A DNA stretch of 64,000 nucleotides from Cunninghamella blakesleeana (GCA_017871115.1 JAFCIZ010000005.1:4147501-4211500), one strand, 5' to 3'. Numbered from the stretch's first letter, positions 28,499-41,713 are shown. Numbers and translations are program-made. Notes: generated from the letters alone by a model not told the origin.

Positions 28499-31360
28499 TT
28501 AATTGAATGAACGACCATTAGATAAGGTTTCATACATAGAATCGATTTCCTTTTTATAAACTTTAGCAGCAGCTTCACGTTTCAATTTAAATGTAGGTGT
28601 CAATAAATCATTATCCACAGAGAATTCTTCAGAAGAGATATGAACAGCACGCATTTGTTCAAATCCTTTCAAATCATTAGCCTTACCAAAGGCGTTTAAT
28701 TCCTTAAGTAAGGCCTTTTTAACATCATCATTATTGTAAATATCACCACCGTTTGCAATATTATTAGCCCATTTCACAAATACTTCTTTATCGGGGACAA
28801 TTACACCGACCAAGGAAGCTTGTAATGAATTACCATAAATGAAAGCTTGGGCAACCAATTCATGTTTTTGATAAACACCTTCAATTTTTTCAGGAGCCAC
28901 ATATTCACCTTGAGATAATTTGAAAATGTTTTTAAGACGATCAATAATAATAAGACGACCAGCTTCATCGAATTTTCCAATATCACCAGTATGTAACCAA
29001 CCATCACTATCTAAAGTTTCAGCTGTTTTGTCAGGAACCTTGTAGTATTCGCGCATGACAGATGTTCCACGAATACAGATTTCTCCACGAGGATGAGGTT
29101 GATCGCTAGATAAATATTCCATATCAGGAACATCCACTAATTTGATTTCTGAACAAGGGAAGGGAATACCAACTACACCAGTTGTATTATCACCAGTAAT
29201 TGTTAAACATCCACCACAGAAATTTTCAGTTTGGCCATACCCTTCATACACATTGGCTGAGAAACAAATACGCATGAAATTCATTACATCAGGTGAGACT
29301 GGGGCTGATCCACTAAGAATAAATCGAATTCTACCACCTAATTTAGCACGAATCTATTTCACAAAAAAAAAAAAAAAATAATCTTTTGTGTTAATTATTC
29401 CCCAATCCATTTCCAAAAATAGTCTTTTCCTATTACATTTATTATTTTTTTTTATTTTTTTTTACCTGACCAAAGACCACACGGTCCCATAACCAATGGT
29501 GAACAGTTTTATTCAAATAGCCTTTTTTAGAATTATATGCGCGATGGAATAAGTAACTACTAAGACCTCCTTTAGCTTTCACGCCAGCAAATACTTTATC
29601 ATAAATACGATTGAATAAACGAGGAACGGAACAGAATACAGTGGGTTTTAATTCAGCAATATCGTCTAATAATTTCAAAGTATCACCCTATAGTTACATT
29701 ATGTTAATGTAAAAATAAAATGAAAAATAAATATTAAAAATTAAAAGAACATTCTATATGTATATGTATAACTGTTTATACTTAATAAAAGTTGTTATAA
29801 TGACGATTCTTACTTGATAATAACCAATGGCAGCACCACGATAAACATGAAGAGCTTGGGCAACCCGTTCGAAAACATGAGCTAATGGGAGATAAGAGAT
29901 ATAAACATCAGAAGAATTAACTTTAGCAAAGACACCAACATCACCAACAGCAGCAGCACTATAAATGGATGCTACACAATTGGCTTGAGTTGAAACTGCA
30001 CCTTTGGGTACACCAGTTGTACCACTAAAAAAAAGTTTATTTTTATTATTATTTCGGGATTTTTTTTATTTTATTTTTATATATTTATAATAATATATAT
30101 ATATATTTTACCTAGTATAACAAATAGTAGCAATATCATCAGGGCTAGGTAAATCAGTTTCTTCTTGTACTTCTTCACCTAATTTTTCAACTTGTTTAAA
30201 AGTATGTACTTGAAGACCAACGCTTTCAGCATTTTCCTTATCAGCTGAATCAATAGTATCATCCATAATAATAACATGTTGAATGGTTGGTAAACGGGAT
30301 TTTAATTTAGTAATATTCTTCAATTTATCAGCGGTGGCTATAATATAACCCATTTCAGTTTGGTTGACAATATATTCAATAGCCTCAGCGCCAAGTGTAT
30401 CGTACAACGCAACAATAATAAAAGCTTGTCGATAACTAGCTTGTTCACCGATAGTCTAAAATCATGTTATTAATAACATTAATAATAAAATATATATACA
30501 TATGGTATATAAATAAATATGTGTATAATAAAATAAATCAACAAAATATTCACACGAAATGTGTATATTTATTTGGTTTACCCATTCAGCACGATTGATT
30601 GCATAAAAACCAAGAGCTTTTTGCCTAGTCAAACCTAATTTTAATAAACCTTTGCCGAAATTTTCAATACGGGCACGGACTTGACGATGAGATTCCCATA
30701 CATATTCTTTTGCTTCACCATTTTCAATACGTCTTGTACCCAAGAATGGATTATCTATATATAAAACATTAATAAAAAGATGAATGAGATGGTGACTTAT
30801 AATTATAAAGATTTCCCCCCCCCCCTTTTCTCCTCCTTCCCTAAAATCTTTTTTTTTTTATTTCATTTTCCCATCACATCTTTTACTTCACTATATTATT
30901 TTTTGTCTTAGATAAAATTATATTATCAGCATATTTAATAATATATCTTTTTCGCTGCACTTTATCTTCTCTTATTTTTTTTTCCTTTCCATTCATTCTA
31001 TTGTGTTTATTTATTATCCATAAACATAAAGCACTTTGTACTTTGTTATTATCTACGCTGTATTAACCTGTTACGTTTATACACACTGTTTTTCCTTCCT
31101 ATCTATTTTTATAATAATCTATATTCCTTTCTTTTTTTTTTTTTTTTAAATAAATCAATCCGCTTATTTTTATTTTTATTTCCTTTACCAGCACCAATTT
31201 TATTCCCAGTAAGATAAAGATCCCATAAAGTTGTGATATTTTCAGGATGATCTAACAACTTGTCAGCGAATTTAAAATGACGCATAACAGCTGTTTCACC
31301 AGCTTTCTTTTCAAGCCCTTTGACAGGAACCGTGTATGGAGGTTGAAATTCAGTTGCCAT
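28499..31360 (-). CDS. Long-chain acyl-CoA synthetase (Faa family)
   Basis: ATP-dependent activation of long-chain fatty acids to acyl-CoA for lipid synthesis or beta-oxidation. Six or more exons; exon 1 is 31189-31360 (MATEFQPPYTVPVKG) and exon 2 starts at 30754. The adenylate-forming signature YTSGTTGVPKG is split by an intron near 30110. Other landmarks are YLPLAHVFERVAQ, VFCSVPRLFNRIYDKV, the FILSGSAPVSPDV and YEGYGQTENFCGGC blocks, DGWLHTGDIGKFDEAGRL and the LKNIFKLSQGEYVAPEKIE segment with the catalytic lysine. The LSQGEYVAPEKIE form is that of Faa/ACSL long-chain enzymes. About 680-690 residues. No clear peroxisomal PTS1 (ends GRSFN). Intron 1 is unusually long for this window, at 434 nt. 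Confidence 0.92.
30755..31188 (-). other. Long first intron with a C11 tract
   Basis: 434-nt intron 1 of the acyl-CoA synthetase gene, bounded by GTAAAG and TATATAG on the sense strand. It contains an 11-nt run of C (30815-30825; G11 on the transcript) and several CT-rich stretches. The tract is conspicuous in DNA this AT-rich. Confidence 0.6.
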
Positions 31361-32134
31361 CTCTTTTGTTAAAAAAATAAAAATGAATAAATTAAAAAAA
31401 AAGATAGAGTAATTATAAAAATATAAATGTATAGAAAAGAGGAGAAGAAAAAAAAAAAAAAAAAAAAAAGCGAAAGAGAAAAAAATTAACCTTTTTTTTG
31501 GTGTTTAAAATTTTTTAAAAAATTGGGGATAATCATACTTTAATTATGGGGTGTGCGTGTCCCTTATTTTTATTCATCTGATCTTCAATATTAAACTATT
31601 ACTGTGCCTTGATTATATAAATATAAATATAAATACACATTATTATTTTTTTGATCATCATTCATTCACTTATATAAAGTATCATTTTTTGAAAAGATAA
31701 AGTAATTTACTCTTTTTTATGACAAAGGGAGTTTTATATTTCTTTTTTTTGATAAAAAGGAAAAGACGTTTCAAAAATAAAATAGCCAATCATTATTATT
31801 ATTTTTTAACGTGTGTATATATATGATCATGAACTTAAAAAAAAATGCTAGAGATTAATAGAATACAATTTGGTTGATAGGAATACAGGAATATATACTT
31901 TTTTTTTATCGGGGTACGGTACAGATACCTTTTTTTTGTTACTATAGATACTTTTATTTATATTTAAGGTGTTATATTATACAATGAATTATAGACCAAA
32001 AAATAAAATAAAAATAGAGATTATGATGATGACCAAGATTTTTTTAATTGCATAAAAGGAGAAAGCATAAAAAAGGGAGAGAGAGAGAGAGAAAATAAAG
32101 GGTTTCTTTTTCATCAGTGCTTATTTTTTTTAAT
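31361..32134. other. Intergenic: acyl-CoA synthetase promoter side
   Basis: No gene found. It holds an A20-type tract near 31449-31469, an AT palindrome AAATTTTTTAAAAAATTGGGGA around 31508, and an odd GC-containing stretch with GGTACGGTAC at 31914-31923. The 3' end of the ataxin-10 gene follows. Confidence 0.4.
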
Positions 32135-32746
32135 TTATTTTTTATCTTTGTTTTTAACTTGCACTTTTCCATCTATTAAAGTAGCTTGTAAGCCCATTTC
32201 ATCTAATTCGTTGGATTGGATTGCTTCTATTGGTTTCATTTCTGATATTAATCCTTGATTTTCAATATTATTTTCCAGTATATGTCTTAATGATACAACA
32301 GCATGTTCCCGTATATCTAAATATTAATAATAAAACAATTATTATTATATGGCAATTCTTATTATTATTATTTTCCGGATTTTTTTCTCCTTATATTTTT
32401 AATTTACAAGGATTGGATTCATCAATTTTCATTTGGTTCAATATTAATGGCAAGCCTCCACATTCACGTACCTATATATGAATAAGAATGTTAAGTGAAT
32501 GAAATAGATGAGCATACATATAGATATATTTAGAATTTCTTTCTATCTTTTCTTCAAAAAATATAAAATATTACCAAGTCTTGATTAGCTTTATCTTTAT
32601 AACAAAGAGAACCAATACATTTAACAATTTCTCTTTTTAAATAATTAAAACCAAGTTTTGATTTTTCCTTGTCATTCCAATCTACCATTTTTTCACAATG
32701 GCTTAATAGCTCTATAGTACAATAAGAGTAATAATAATAGCATTAG

Positions 32747-32779
<33 letters not shown>

Positions 32780-34651
32780 ATGTATGACCCCACACTTCAA
32801 CCTATTATTAAAATATTCTTTTTTTTTCTCCATTTACCTATAATAATTGACATGGCATTGTATTTATTTAAATATGATTTCATTGGTTGATTATAATTTG
32901 TGAGTGAAGTAGTAATGAATACATTAACGATTTGAAATAAAAGGACTAAGCAGGTATAAACGAGGGATACGTCATCTAATTCTATATTGGATAATTTATC
33001 TCGATGTGTCACCACGGCATGCTCAATTACTCTGATAGCTTCCTTTGATAGTTCACACAATAGTTGAGTCATGTAATCAAAATCATTGTCTGTAAATGGA
33101 ATTTTAATTTCTGGGTGCTTGTATAACGTTGAGTCCAAGAGTTTTACAAGTATAGTTTGATGTTGATTGACAATGATTGCACTATTTATATTATTTTTTT
33201 TTAAAAAAAAATATTATTTTAATTAGTTACGAGCCTATTATATATATACTATACATAAAAGATATATGTATATATTACCTATCTGTCCCTTTTAATATGT
33301 TCATTGCATTTACAAAATAACCAAATTTTAAAATTTCATTAATAATGATGTATCTAATAGGGTTATATAAATATAAATAAATAAATAAATAAAAATGAGA
33401 ATGTAAACTTACTTCAATATATGATATATATAATTATAAGCACTATTATTATTTACCCTAATTCAAAATGTTGATTTGATTCTTCACTATGTGATCTATC
33501 TATCTCCGTTAATACAGATTTAAGAATGATAATTCCATTTTGACTCGTCACCAATAATTTACTATAATTTAAAATAAATTAATAAATATATATATATATA
33601 TATATATACATCAATTATTTTTTATTATTATTTACTTATTACCATCTTTCATCACTATTACGTATACATTGAGATATTAAAATTAGCCCACTAGTAATTG
33701 TATCTTTATCATTACATTCAATAATTTTACTATAATTTTAATATTAATATATGAGGTGAGTTTTTTAATATATGTGTGCATTTAATAATATACCAACATC
33801 GCAATTATCTTTTGTTTATTTTTTATCATAAAACTTACTTCCAAAGCATAAATGATTGATCCTGACACCACTTTGCCCAAACAACACCAAGGATACTATC
33901 ATTGCCAGTAACAATATTACAAATAGCTTGTGTTCCAACTCTTACAATCATCATACCTAGTTAATGAAAACAATTCATCCTATTGAGTTTTAAATTTGAC
34001 AATTGCTTTTTTTTTTTTTTTTTTTTTTTTTGCATGTATAAACTAATTTTTTGTTTACTTTGTTCAGTTAAAAAATTGAGATGAATTTGGATAATAGAAA
34101 TGAAATGATCTAAGGCTTTACTCTCACTATAATATTTATAAAAAGGAAAAGTAAAAAATAGAGAAACAATAAAAAATTAGACACCTTACACTTTGTTGTT
34201 ATTATTTCTTCAAAATTGTTGTTTTTATGTATACTTACAAAGCTAATTGTTGACCTTCTTTATTTGCTGCGACAATATTTCGAGAAAGTTTAATCAGTTC
34301 TATTAAATAAGATAAATCCACCTCAGGAGAAACCGCTTGACATTGTTGTAAAATAATATTCGCGTTTTTCCAATATTGACTTTGTTGACCTAGTGATACT
34401 CTATAATAATAAAGAGTGTTATTATTTATATATTATTTTATTATTCTGTTGATTAATTGAATGATTGTTTACTTGTTTGCTTGTCTGATTACTTGTTATT
34501 ATTACTCTATAACTACCTACCTGAAAGAAGAATTGGTTAAAGTGGTTTGAATAGCTTGTTTTAAAATAGTAATCAATTCTGTTTTTGTTTGTAAAGGTGA
34601 ATTGTCTTGAGCAAAACAATCAAGTGCATCAATAACCTGCGTTACACTCAT
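32135..34651 (-). CDS. ATXN10: Ataxin-10 / Ctr86-type armadillo protein
   Basis: About a dozen exons encoding an all-helical armadillo-like protein that starts MSVTQVIDALDCFAQDN. The C-terminal ataxin-10 domain is clear: LGFNYLKREIVKCIGSLCYK, DKANQDLVRECGGLPLILN, then QMKIDESNPYIREHAVVSLR and HILENNIENQGLISEMKP. This matches the Atx10homo_assoc block found in human ATXN10 and in fungal Ctr86. Ataxin-10 is linked to cytokinesis and to signalling scaffolds; yeast Ctr86 is essential and poorly understood. The N-terminal two thirds are diverged, and several of its exon edges are approximate. The start is supported by its position just downstream of a GC-containing promoter-like box. Confidence 0.75.
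32746..32786 (+). repeat. (TA)n(TG)n microsatellite in an ataxin-10 intron
   Basis: TATATATATATA then TGTGTGTGTGTGTGTG then TATGTATG. A simple repeat inside an intron of the minus-strand ataxin-10 gene. Confidence 0.8.
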
Positions 34652-35632
34652 GATTACTTAAAAAAAAAAAAGTATATATGTACGAGAGGAATATAAAAAA
34701 TTTGATCAAGTGTAAAAAGGTAAAAAACCGAAAACCCCGATCCGAATTTTATTTTTATTTTTTTGCGTAGCTTTTTCTATTTTGTATTTTATAAAATATT
34801 TGTGTCAGAAAACCAGAATAAAAGTGAAATTAGGGGTTAGCTTTAACTATGGTTATTATTATTTTTGGCAAGAGACGCTTAATTACGTTCCTTTAGTATA
34901 AGAAAAAGGGATTTTCATCAAGAATATGTTCTTATAAAAACCTTGATTTTAATTTAATATCTTTTTTTATATTTCCGTTATTTTTAATATAACAATGGAA
35001 AGATAAAAAAATTTTATATCATGTGAAATAAAAAAATAATCAAAAAAGAAATATTTTTTTTTATTTTAAAAAAAAATGTTTTATTGTTATTTGCTAATTT
35101 GGTATAAAATAATGAGAAATGTAAAGATAAAATAAAACATTGATTATATATAAATGTATCTTATATGTGAAATGTCGAAGGGTTTTAGATATAAATACAT
35201 TATTATTATCATTGGCACTATCACCACCATCTTAGCTTCATCAACAGAAAATGGCTAATCATGTCCGAAAAAGTTTGGCTGGCTGGGTTTTAAAAATATT
35301 CAAATCTTTTTTTGCTCCTTTTTTTAAATTTCTTCATCTTTCCCTTTCCTTTTTTTTTTCCCTTTTCTCTCTCTCTCTTTCATTCTTTTTTTATTTATAA
35401 TAAATTATATTTTATATATAGATTTAACATAACTACATCCATTTATTTTTATTTTTATAAAATACGTATAATAATTTTAAAATATTAATATCTCCCTTCC
35501 ATTCCCTTTCCCTTCTTTTTTTTTTTTTTTATAAACTTATAACTTTTTATATATTTTTCGGCACTTTTTATTATAATTTTTCCTTGGTTTGTAAGGTTAT
35601 ATAATCGTATATTATATTAAAAAAATCTAAAT
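34652..35632. other. Divergent intergenic region (ataxin-10 / Sec2)
   Basis: About 980 bp serving as promoters for both genes. Features are the box at 34728, a T/A-tract run at 35050-35070, a GGCTGGCTGGG stretch at 35276-35286, and CT-rich pyrimidine tracts at 35330-35390 and 35490-35530 before the Sec2 ATG. No gene seen. Confidence 0.45.
34728..34750 (-). promoter_or_regulatory. Candidate promoter box: ACCCCGATCCGAATTTT type
   Basis: CCGAAAACCCCGATCCGAATTTT lies 77-99 bp upstream of the ataxin-10 start. It combines a CCCCGA box with an AATTTT core, as in the Grx5 upstream box. Inference from recurrence within the window. Confidence 0.3.
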
Positions 35633-37610
35633 ATGGCGGACACACTTACAATAACACCACCTCCTGAACAAATCCACGATAAAGATGATCATATTAATAA
35701 TAACACTATTATTGCAGATATGATTGACACTACCACTATAACTACAGATATTGGTACAACTAATACACCTGACACAGCGGATATAGCAATTCCTACTCCT
35801 ACAACCCCCACCACTAATGCTACCACTAATGCTACTAATATAGCACTTAAAAATTGTGAATCTTGTGACCACTGGGAAAAACAATATAATATTCAACAAA
35901 AGGAAATAATTGACTTAAAAAAGGGCATAGCAGATCGTGATAATGAATTAATACGCTTACAGCAAGATATGCAATTGTTGAACACCAAATATGTCTCCGC
36001 GATTGATAGAGTAGCTGATATCCAACATGAAAAGGATTTAGTAGAACATGATGTAGAAGAATTATCCTGCAAATTATTTGAAGAAGCTAATGATATGGTA
36101 GCTATCGAAAAAAAGGAAAAATGGCTGTTAGAAAAGGAATTGAAGACAGTAAAACAACAATTAATGGATGAAAAGGCTCAATTACATGAATTACGTCAAA
36201 GGTTATTGCAATGGGATAACGAAGAACGTCATCAACATCAGAAACAAAATAAGTTAAAGAAAAAAAAATCAGCCTCTTTAATTACAACAACTTTGAAAGA
36301 AGAAGATGAATCTAGCATGATAGAGGATCATGAAGCTGCAGATGGTGATGTTGAGTTGGAAGAAGAGGATAATTACGATGATATCAATGGAAACCGTTCA
36401 TCCAACTATCAAGACTTAACGAATCAAGATGACGATGATGAAGTAGAAGAAGATGATGACCAATTTGAAGATGCAGTTGAAAATTTAGAAGATCCTCAAG
36501 TGCGTGCTAAACGTGATCTCGCTCTTTTACATGGTATCAAAAAGAAAAAGAATAAAAATAGATCAAGTAACATAAATATTGACAATACTAGTAAGGGATT
36601 AATGAAAAAGAAACAACAATTAAGATCCGTCTCCATGCCGCCCCCACCTTCTACCACTAATAAAAAACAATATACCATTACACCAACCGTTGATCAAATC
36701 CAGTTAGAAGCCTTTCAACAATTTGTTCATTCCTCAAGTAATGTACCATTGAAAAAATTATATCAATTTGCTTATATAAAATATTGTCAATTAGAAGATG
36801 TGGAACCCTGTTTACGATTTGGTCCTCATTCTAGATTATCTGTTAAAAAAATGATGGACTATCTATTACATCAGCCATGCTATATTGAGCATATGCCAAA
36901 CAATGCTAATAATAGTGATGATCACCAGAATGATTCTTCACACAACCTTCAGCAGCCAGTCACTACCATGATTCCATCTTCAGTTGCACAAAGATCTTTG
37001 ATTTGGGATAGATGGCATAGTAGTTTAACTTCATCTCATTCAAATAATAACTTGCAGTCCTCTTCCTCGACTACAACAAAATCAACATCAACATCAACAG
37101 TAATTACAGCTATTGGATGTGCTGCTTGTGGTCGACCTAAAGAAAAAAACAATAGTACACTATATTACCAATTTAGATTGGATGAAAAGGATGATTGGTT
37201 ACCTATTGATCAATATTGTAGAGATCGGTTAGTGGCTGTATGCGAATTTTTTGTTTTTATTCGTAATATTCATTTACGTTTATATTCTCATCGTTCCATC
37301 GATGATTTATACTCTGAAAATATTCGGTTAAGGTTACAAATGTTTTATTCCCGGTAATTACAATAAAAAAAAAGAAAAGGAATATAAATGGAAAAGGAAG
37401 AAAAGTGAAGAAAAATGAATTGTAATGAAATTATTACTTACCTTTTCTTTCATTTTCATTTTTAATATATATAGTATGGGTGCTTTACCTGTTGTATTAG
37501 AAGGAATGGGTCTAAATGCGGATTCTATTGGAAGAGCCTCAAATCCTCATGATCAAGGTTATGAATCTTCTGGTTCTATATCAAGTCATTGTCCAACAAC
37601 ACCAAAATAA
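35633..37610 (+). CDS. SEC2: Sec2/Rabin-type Rab guanine nucleotide exchange factor
   Basis: Two exons, 35633-37353 and 37475-37610, give 618 residues. A Thr/Ile-rich N-terminus is followed by a long coiled coil (about residues 75-205). This contains the Sec2 GEF signature VEELSCKLFEEANDMVA and the following EKKEKWLLEKELK. The middle is Lys rich and acidic (EDDDQFEDAVENLEDPQVRA). The C-terminal half carries the fungal Sec2 conserved region: LEAFQQFVHSSSNVPLKKLY, then LRFGPHSRLS, CAACGRP with its paired cysteines, and YCRDRLVAVCEFFVFIRNI. Yeast Sec2 activates Sec4 on secretory vesicles; Rabin8 acts on Rab8. Polarised secretion at hyphal tips is the likely role. Short exon 2 encodes GALPVVLEGMG and a Ser-rich end. 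Confidence 0.82.
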
Positions 37611-38559
37611 ATAAGTTCATTCCATCATCAACTTCATTTCTATTATTATTAATTTACCATTTAACAAAAACAAAAAAGACTAAAAAACAAAAAACTTTAA
37701 ACTAATTTAATTCATTCAGTATATATAATATCCTTTAATATTTACATTTTCTTTTTTAATTAATATTTTATCATTATCATTTCCCTATACATATTACACT
37801 ATTTAATTATTATTCTTTTTTCTTCCCTTCCCTCTCTCTCATAATGTATTTTTTTATAAGTTAATTTATTACCATTACTATTATAATATCAATCTATTAC
37901 TATTCTTATTTTAATATTAAATCTTTTATTATTATTATATATTTATTAAATAAAAATTATCATAGTTCCGTATAAAGATATTACTACACTCTTTTTTTTA
38001 AAATATATTTAGGATCATAGGCATAGGCGTAAAGAAAAAGAAAAAGTGTCATATTTTAGTATCCTATGTATTTCAAAAAATCATTATTGGTAGATATTTA
38101 TATTAAATGAATTTGTAATGTGAGAGAATTATCGTATTTCATTATTGGAATATTAAAATACGTTTATAGTTGCTGTAATTATAGTTTTGTACCATAATGC
38201 GTTTAAGTATTTATGTATAAACAATGTTAATTTTTTTTAAAAAATGATGTATATATAGCTTAATTATAAGCATTTAGTTGCTCTTCTGTGTGTGTACGTT
38301 GAGTTAGATTTGTATAATTATACCAAGCGATTTTTTTTATTAAAAAACAAAATAAATATAAATACTGACATTATTACTGTTGTTGTGTGAATATGTGTTG
38401 CATAAAGTTTATTTTATTTTTATATATAAATGTAAGTAATATTTTGTTTTTTTAAAAAATAGAAATAGAAAAAAAAAACAGCATATAATAGTTGTGTCTT
38501 GTGTAATATCAGTATATGTTTATATAGTGATGTTTTTTATTTTAAAAAAATAAAAACCA
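37611..38559. other. Convergent intergenic region
   Basis: Two 3' ends face each other. The 950 bp are AT-rich with small TGTG-containing patches near 38280-38400 and a T/A tract at 38230-38244. No gene or RNA recognised. Confidence 0.45.
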
Positions 38560-40025
38560 CTAATGATTATCCACTATAGGCATAAAATAATTCATCAACG
38601 AACAATTGGAGAGGTGATATCCATTAATAGACTGACAATATTGACAGTACTGAATAGATGAGTCATAAATAAGATTGATATTTCGAGAAGTAGGAGTAAT
38701 TGTAGCTGGTGTAGATGAATGAGAAGATAAGTTAGTGGTGGTAACCATATTTGTATTCATATAATCAAAAAAAGGACGAGAGGAAATGGTTGTAAATGTG
38801 CTAGTGGGTGATGATAATAAAATAGGTGACGAAGTTGAAGAAAAAAGCTTATCATGTAAAGATAATTGAGTTGCTTCTGCTACCACATCGGTTGTAGTTG
38901 TTGCTAATGGCGATGAAGATGGTACCATAAATAAAGGACCTTGATAACCGATCAATATAGGATGAACAATAGGTGTACTGGTCAAATTATTAGATGGAGA
39001 TGAAGAAAGAGAATTAGAAAATGCATTTGTTTGTATAGTATAAGGTGTTACCAACATATCCTGTGCTATTGATAGGGATGAGTTATAAGTGGTTAGATGA
39101 TGAAGGTGATGCTGGTCCAAAAAAGTAGTGATCATGGGACTTTCCGTTATCGTGGAGGTAGTTGTTAAGGAGGAGGATGAGGAGATCGGTATTGATATCC
39201 ATTCTGATAAGGGTGAGATTGTTGTGTCTGGAATAATATCTGATGAAATGGTTGGATTGGTTGAAAGGTGCTGTAATGAAGAGGAAGATGAGGTGGTATT
39301 GAGATCGTAGTTAGTGGACGGTAATGAATGACAGAGGCAAACATTATGAATAAGATCCATAGATCTATCACATAAAGTAGAAGGTGTTGTGTCAGTTGTT
39401 GGTGTGGATCCTAAATCTGGAGATTTATAAAATAAAAAAGACGATGATAATCCTGATGCTACAGTTACTGCTGCTGGGTAAATATGATTTGTATTTTGAC
39501 TATTATTCCAACGATACTCTATTTGCTGTTGTTGCTGCTGTTGTTGATTTAATATATGAGGTGGGAATATAGTAACTGGTGCTTGACAAAATCTATATCG
39601 TTGTGAATTTGATGATCCATTATAACTCAGAGTTGATCCACCGGCCGTTTGATAATTAGCTAAATGAATAGAAGGTATAAGTCGTTCTAAAATATATATT
39701 ATAAAAAAATATTTGAAAGATAATATTTATAATTAATACTAAATTGCTATATTTATAAGGGTATAATAATACTTGGTGAAAATAAAGTAAGAAAGATCTA
39801 TAGTACATGCATACTTTGATGATGACATTGAGCAGGTAATAAACGGCGTCTAATTGCTCTTGAAAATCTTGAAGCACGTGAGGAAACTTGATAGTATTGT
39901 TCATTTTTTTGTTCTTTTTGTCGTTCAATACACCAATTATAATGTGATGTAAATCCAGCATTTCTAAATCCGCGTTGATCAAATTTAGGGAATTCTTGAT
40001 TACAGATAGGGCATTTCAGATTCAT
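38560..40025 (-). CDS. C2HC zinc-finger protein with Ser/Thr-rich tail, function unknown
   Basis: Two exons, 39815-40025 and 38560-39686, sum to exactly 445 residues. The N-terminus MNLKCPICNQEFPKF... continues to GFTSHYNWCIERQ. It forms a Cys-X2-Cys...His-X3-Cys zinc knuckle resembling single C2HC fingers of fungal regulators. A basic helix (SSRASRFSRAIRRRLLPAQC) follows. The remaining ~370 residues are low complexity: a nine-residue polyglutamine run, Ser/Thr-rich segments and scattered hydrophobic motifs (HPILIGYQGPLFMVP). The end is cysteine containing (IQYCQYCQSINGYHLSNC). The composition suits a transcriptional regulator. I do not recognise an orthologue. Confidence 0.65.
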
Positions 40026-40328
40026 TTTAAATGAAATAAAGTATGTTTAAAAAGTATAATAAATTTCCAATATATGTTCCAATCAGTAATATGTATATAT
40101 TTCTTAATATAAATAATAGGTGATGTATTATGAAGGAAGGAAAAAAGAAAGAAATAAAGTAGAAAAAAGTGTATAAATAATAATTTTGAAGAGTTTGAGA
40201 TTATTATATGAAAGTTAAATAAAGAATTAAATATAAAATAAAATAATATAAACAATGGGGATAATAAAATCGCATATACATATACATGTATATAAATATG
40301 GAAATAAAGTATCTATTGCTGCCCTTTT
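40026..40328. other. Short intergenic, AT-rich
   Basis: Upstream of the zinc-finger gene and downstream of the CENP-H-like gene (same strand). Only A/T and GAAAG-type purine tracts seen. Confidence 0.45.
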
Positions 40329-40902
40329 TTAATCTTCTTGTTCCGATCCGATATGCATCATTACCTTAGACCATTTTCTGTCCCCCGCCCAATCAATATT
40401 ACTTTCTAATATGATCCCCTTTGAAAAAAAATAAAATAAATAATAATCATAAAATACATTGATAAATAATATAAATATATTTTCTGTTATTGTAATTTTG
40501 GCTTTTGGCTTTTTTAATTACTACACTTACTATTAGTACATTTTTAGCTATTTCCAACCTATTCTTGATTTCATTTATTCTAAAAATAAAATAATATAAA
40601 ATAAAATGAATAAAGTGTCAATTAAATATAAATATGTTCTTAATAGCAATAAATTCATTGTTACAGAAATGATACCTATATTAATATATTAATTTCATGT
40701 TTTCATTGTAGTCAATACATACTTTTCAACGGATTTTTCACTCGTAAATTGGGAGGAACTAACACTGACCTTATCACTAATAATACCTTCAGGAAATGAC
40801 GTTCCATAAGGACCGGAGGTAGATTTAGATGCTTTCTTTGATTCAGTTTTCGCTTTTTCAAACGTTTCCATAAGCTGCTTATTTGCTTGATGACTTTCTA
40901 TA

Positions 40903-40933
<31 letters not shown>

Positions 40934-41625
40934 CAAATAATTAAAAGTAAATACTTGAATGGATATAAAATAAAGATCATGTATAAATATATATATATAT
41001 ATATATATTTACCAACTATATTTGCTTGTAGCTTTGCCGTTTTTATTTGTAATTCCTTTAATTGCTTTTGAATATTGATTACATCTAAAACTAAATTATC
41101 GCGTTGTTTTATTAGTTTTTCCATCTGGTCTCTATGATTTTTTTTTATAGTATATATAATTGTAGTGAAGAAAAAAAAGAAAAAAGCATGATTATTAATT
41201 TACAACTCGTCTATCTTTCTATTCTAGTTGTTGTTTTTATTATTATTAGATACGTATTTTACGAATCTTATTTAATACCATAATTACCTTTTTTGTTGTT
41301 GAACATCGTCTAATAATTGAGGCGGATAAAAAGTATCTAAAGTAAAATGACCATCTTCAAGAGCTTCATTGATTCGTATTTTGCTTTGATTGAATTGTGT
41401 CATAATGTCCATACGCATACGAATATCAGCAAGTTGATTGGAGTAAGTTTGTAATTCTTCATTGACTTCTTCATCAGTTAAATTTTCTATTTTAGCTTTA
41501 TTTATATCTTGAATAGCAAGCATCTTTTTCTTTTGTTGAATTTGTTGTTTTAACCAATCAATTTCAATTTGATTATCGACTATTAGTTGCTCCTTTTTAG
41601 AGATTAATGGTGTTATTTCTTGCAT
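40329..41625 (-). CDS. CENPH: CENP-H-like kinetochore coiled-coil protein
   Basis: Five exons, 41288-41625, 41013-41131, 40723-40897, 40531-40579 and 40329-40418, sum to exactly 256 residues, close to human CENP-H. The protein is almost entirely coiled coil (IDWLKQQIQQKKKML, LKELQIKTAKLQANI, INEIKNRLEIAKNVL). It ends in the segment LIGIILESNIDWAGDRKWSK. A hydrophobic ...(G/E)SxI/VxW.xD... end after a coiled coil is the hallmark of the CENP-H/Fta3 C-terminus. CENP-H works with CENP-I/K in the inner kinetochore. The call depends mostly on that short C-terminal motif plus size and architecture, so other coiled-coil proteins remain possible. Confidence 0.6.
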
Positions 41626-41713
41626 AATAATTTATTTAGTATTTTAAATATAAAAAAAAATTGGGAAGTGAAGGTAAAAAATTAAGGTTATTATTTTAAA
41701 AAAAATTTATGGT

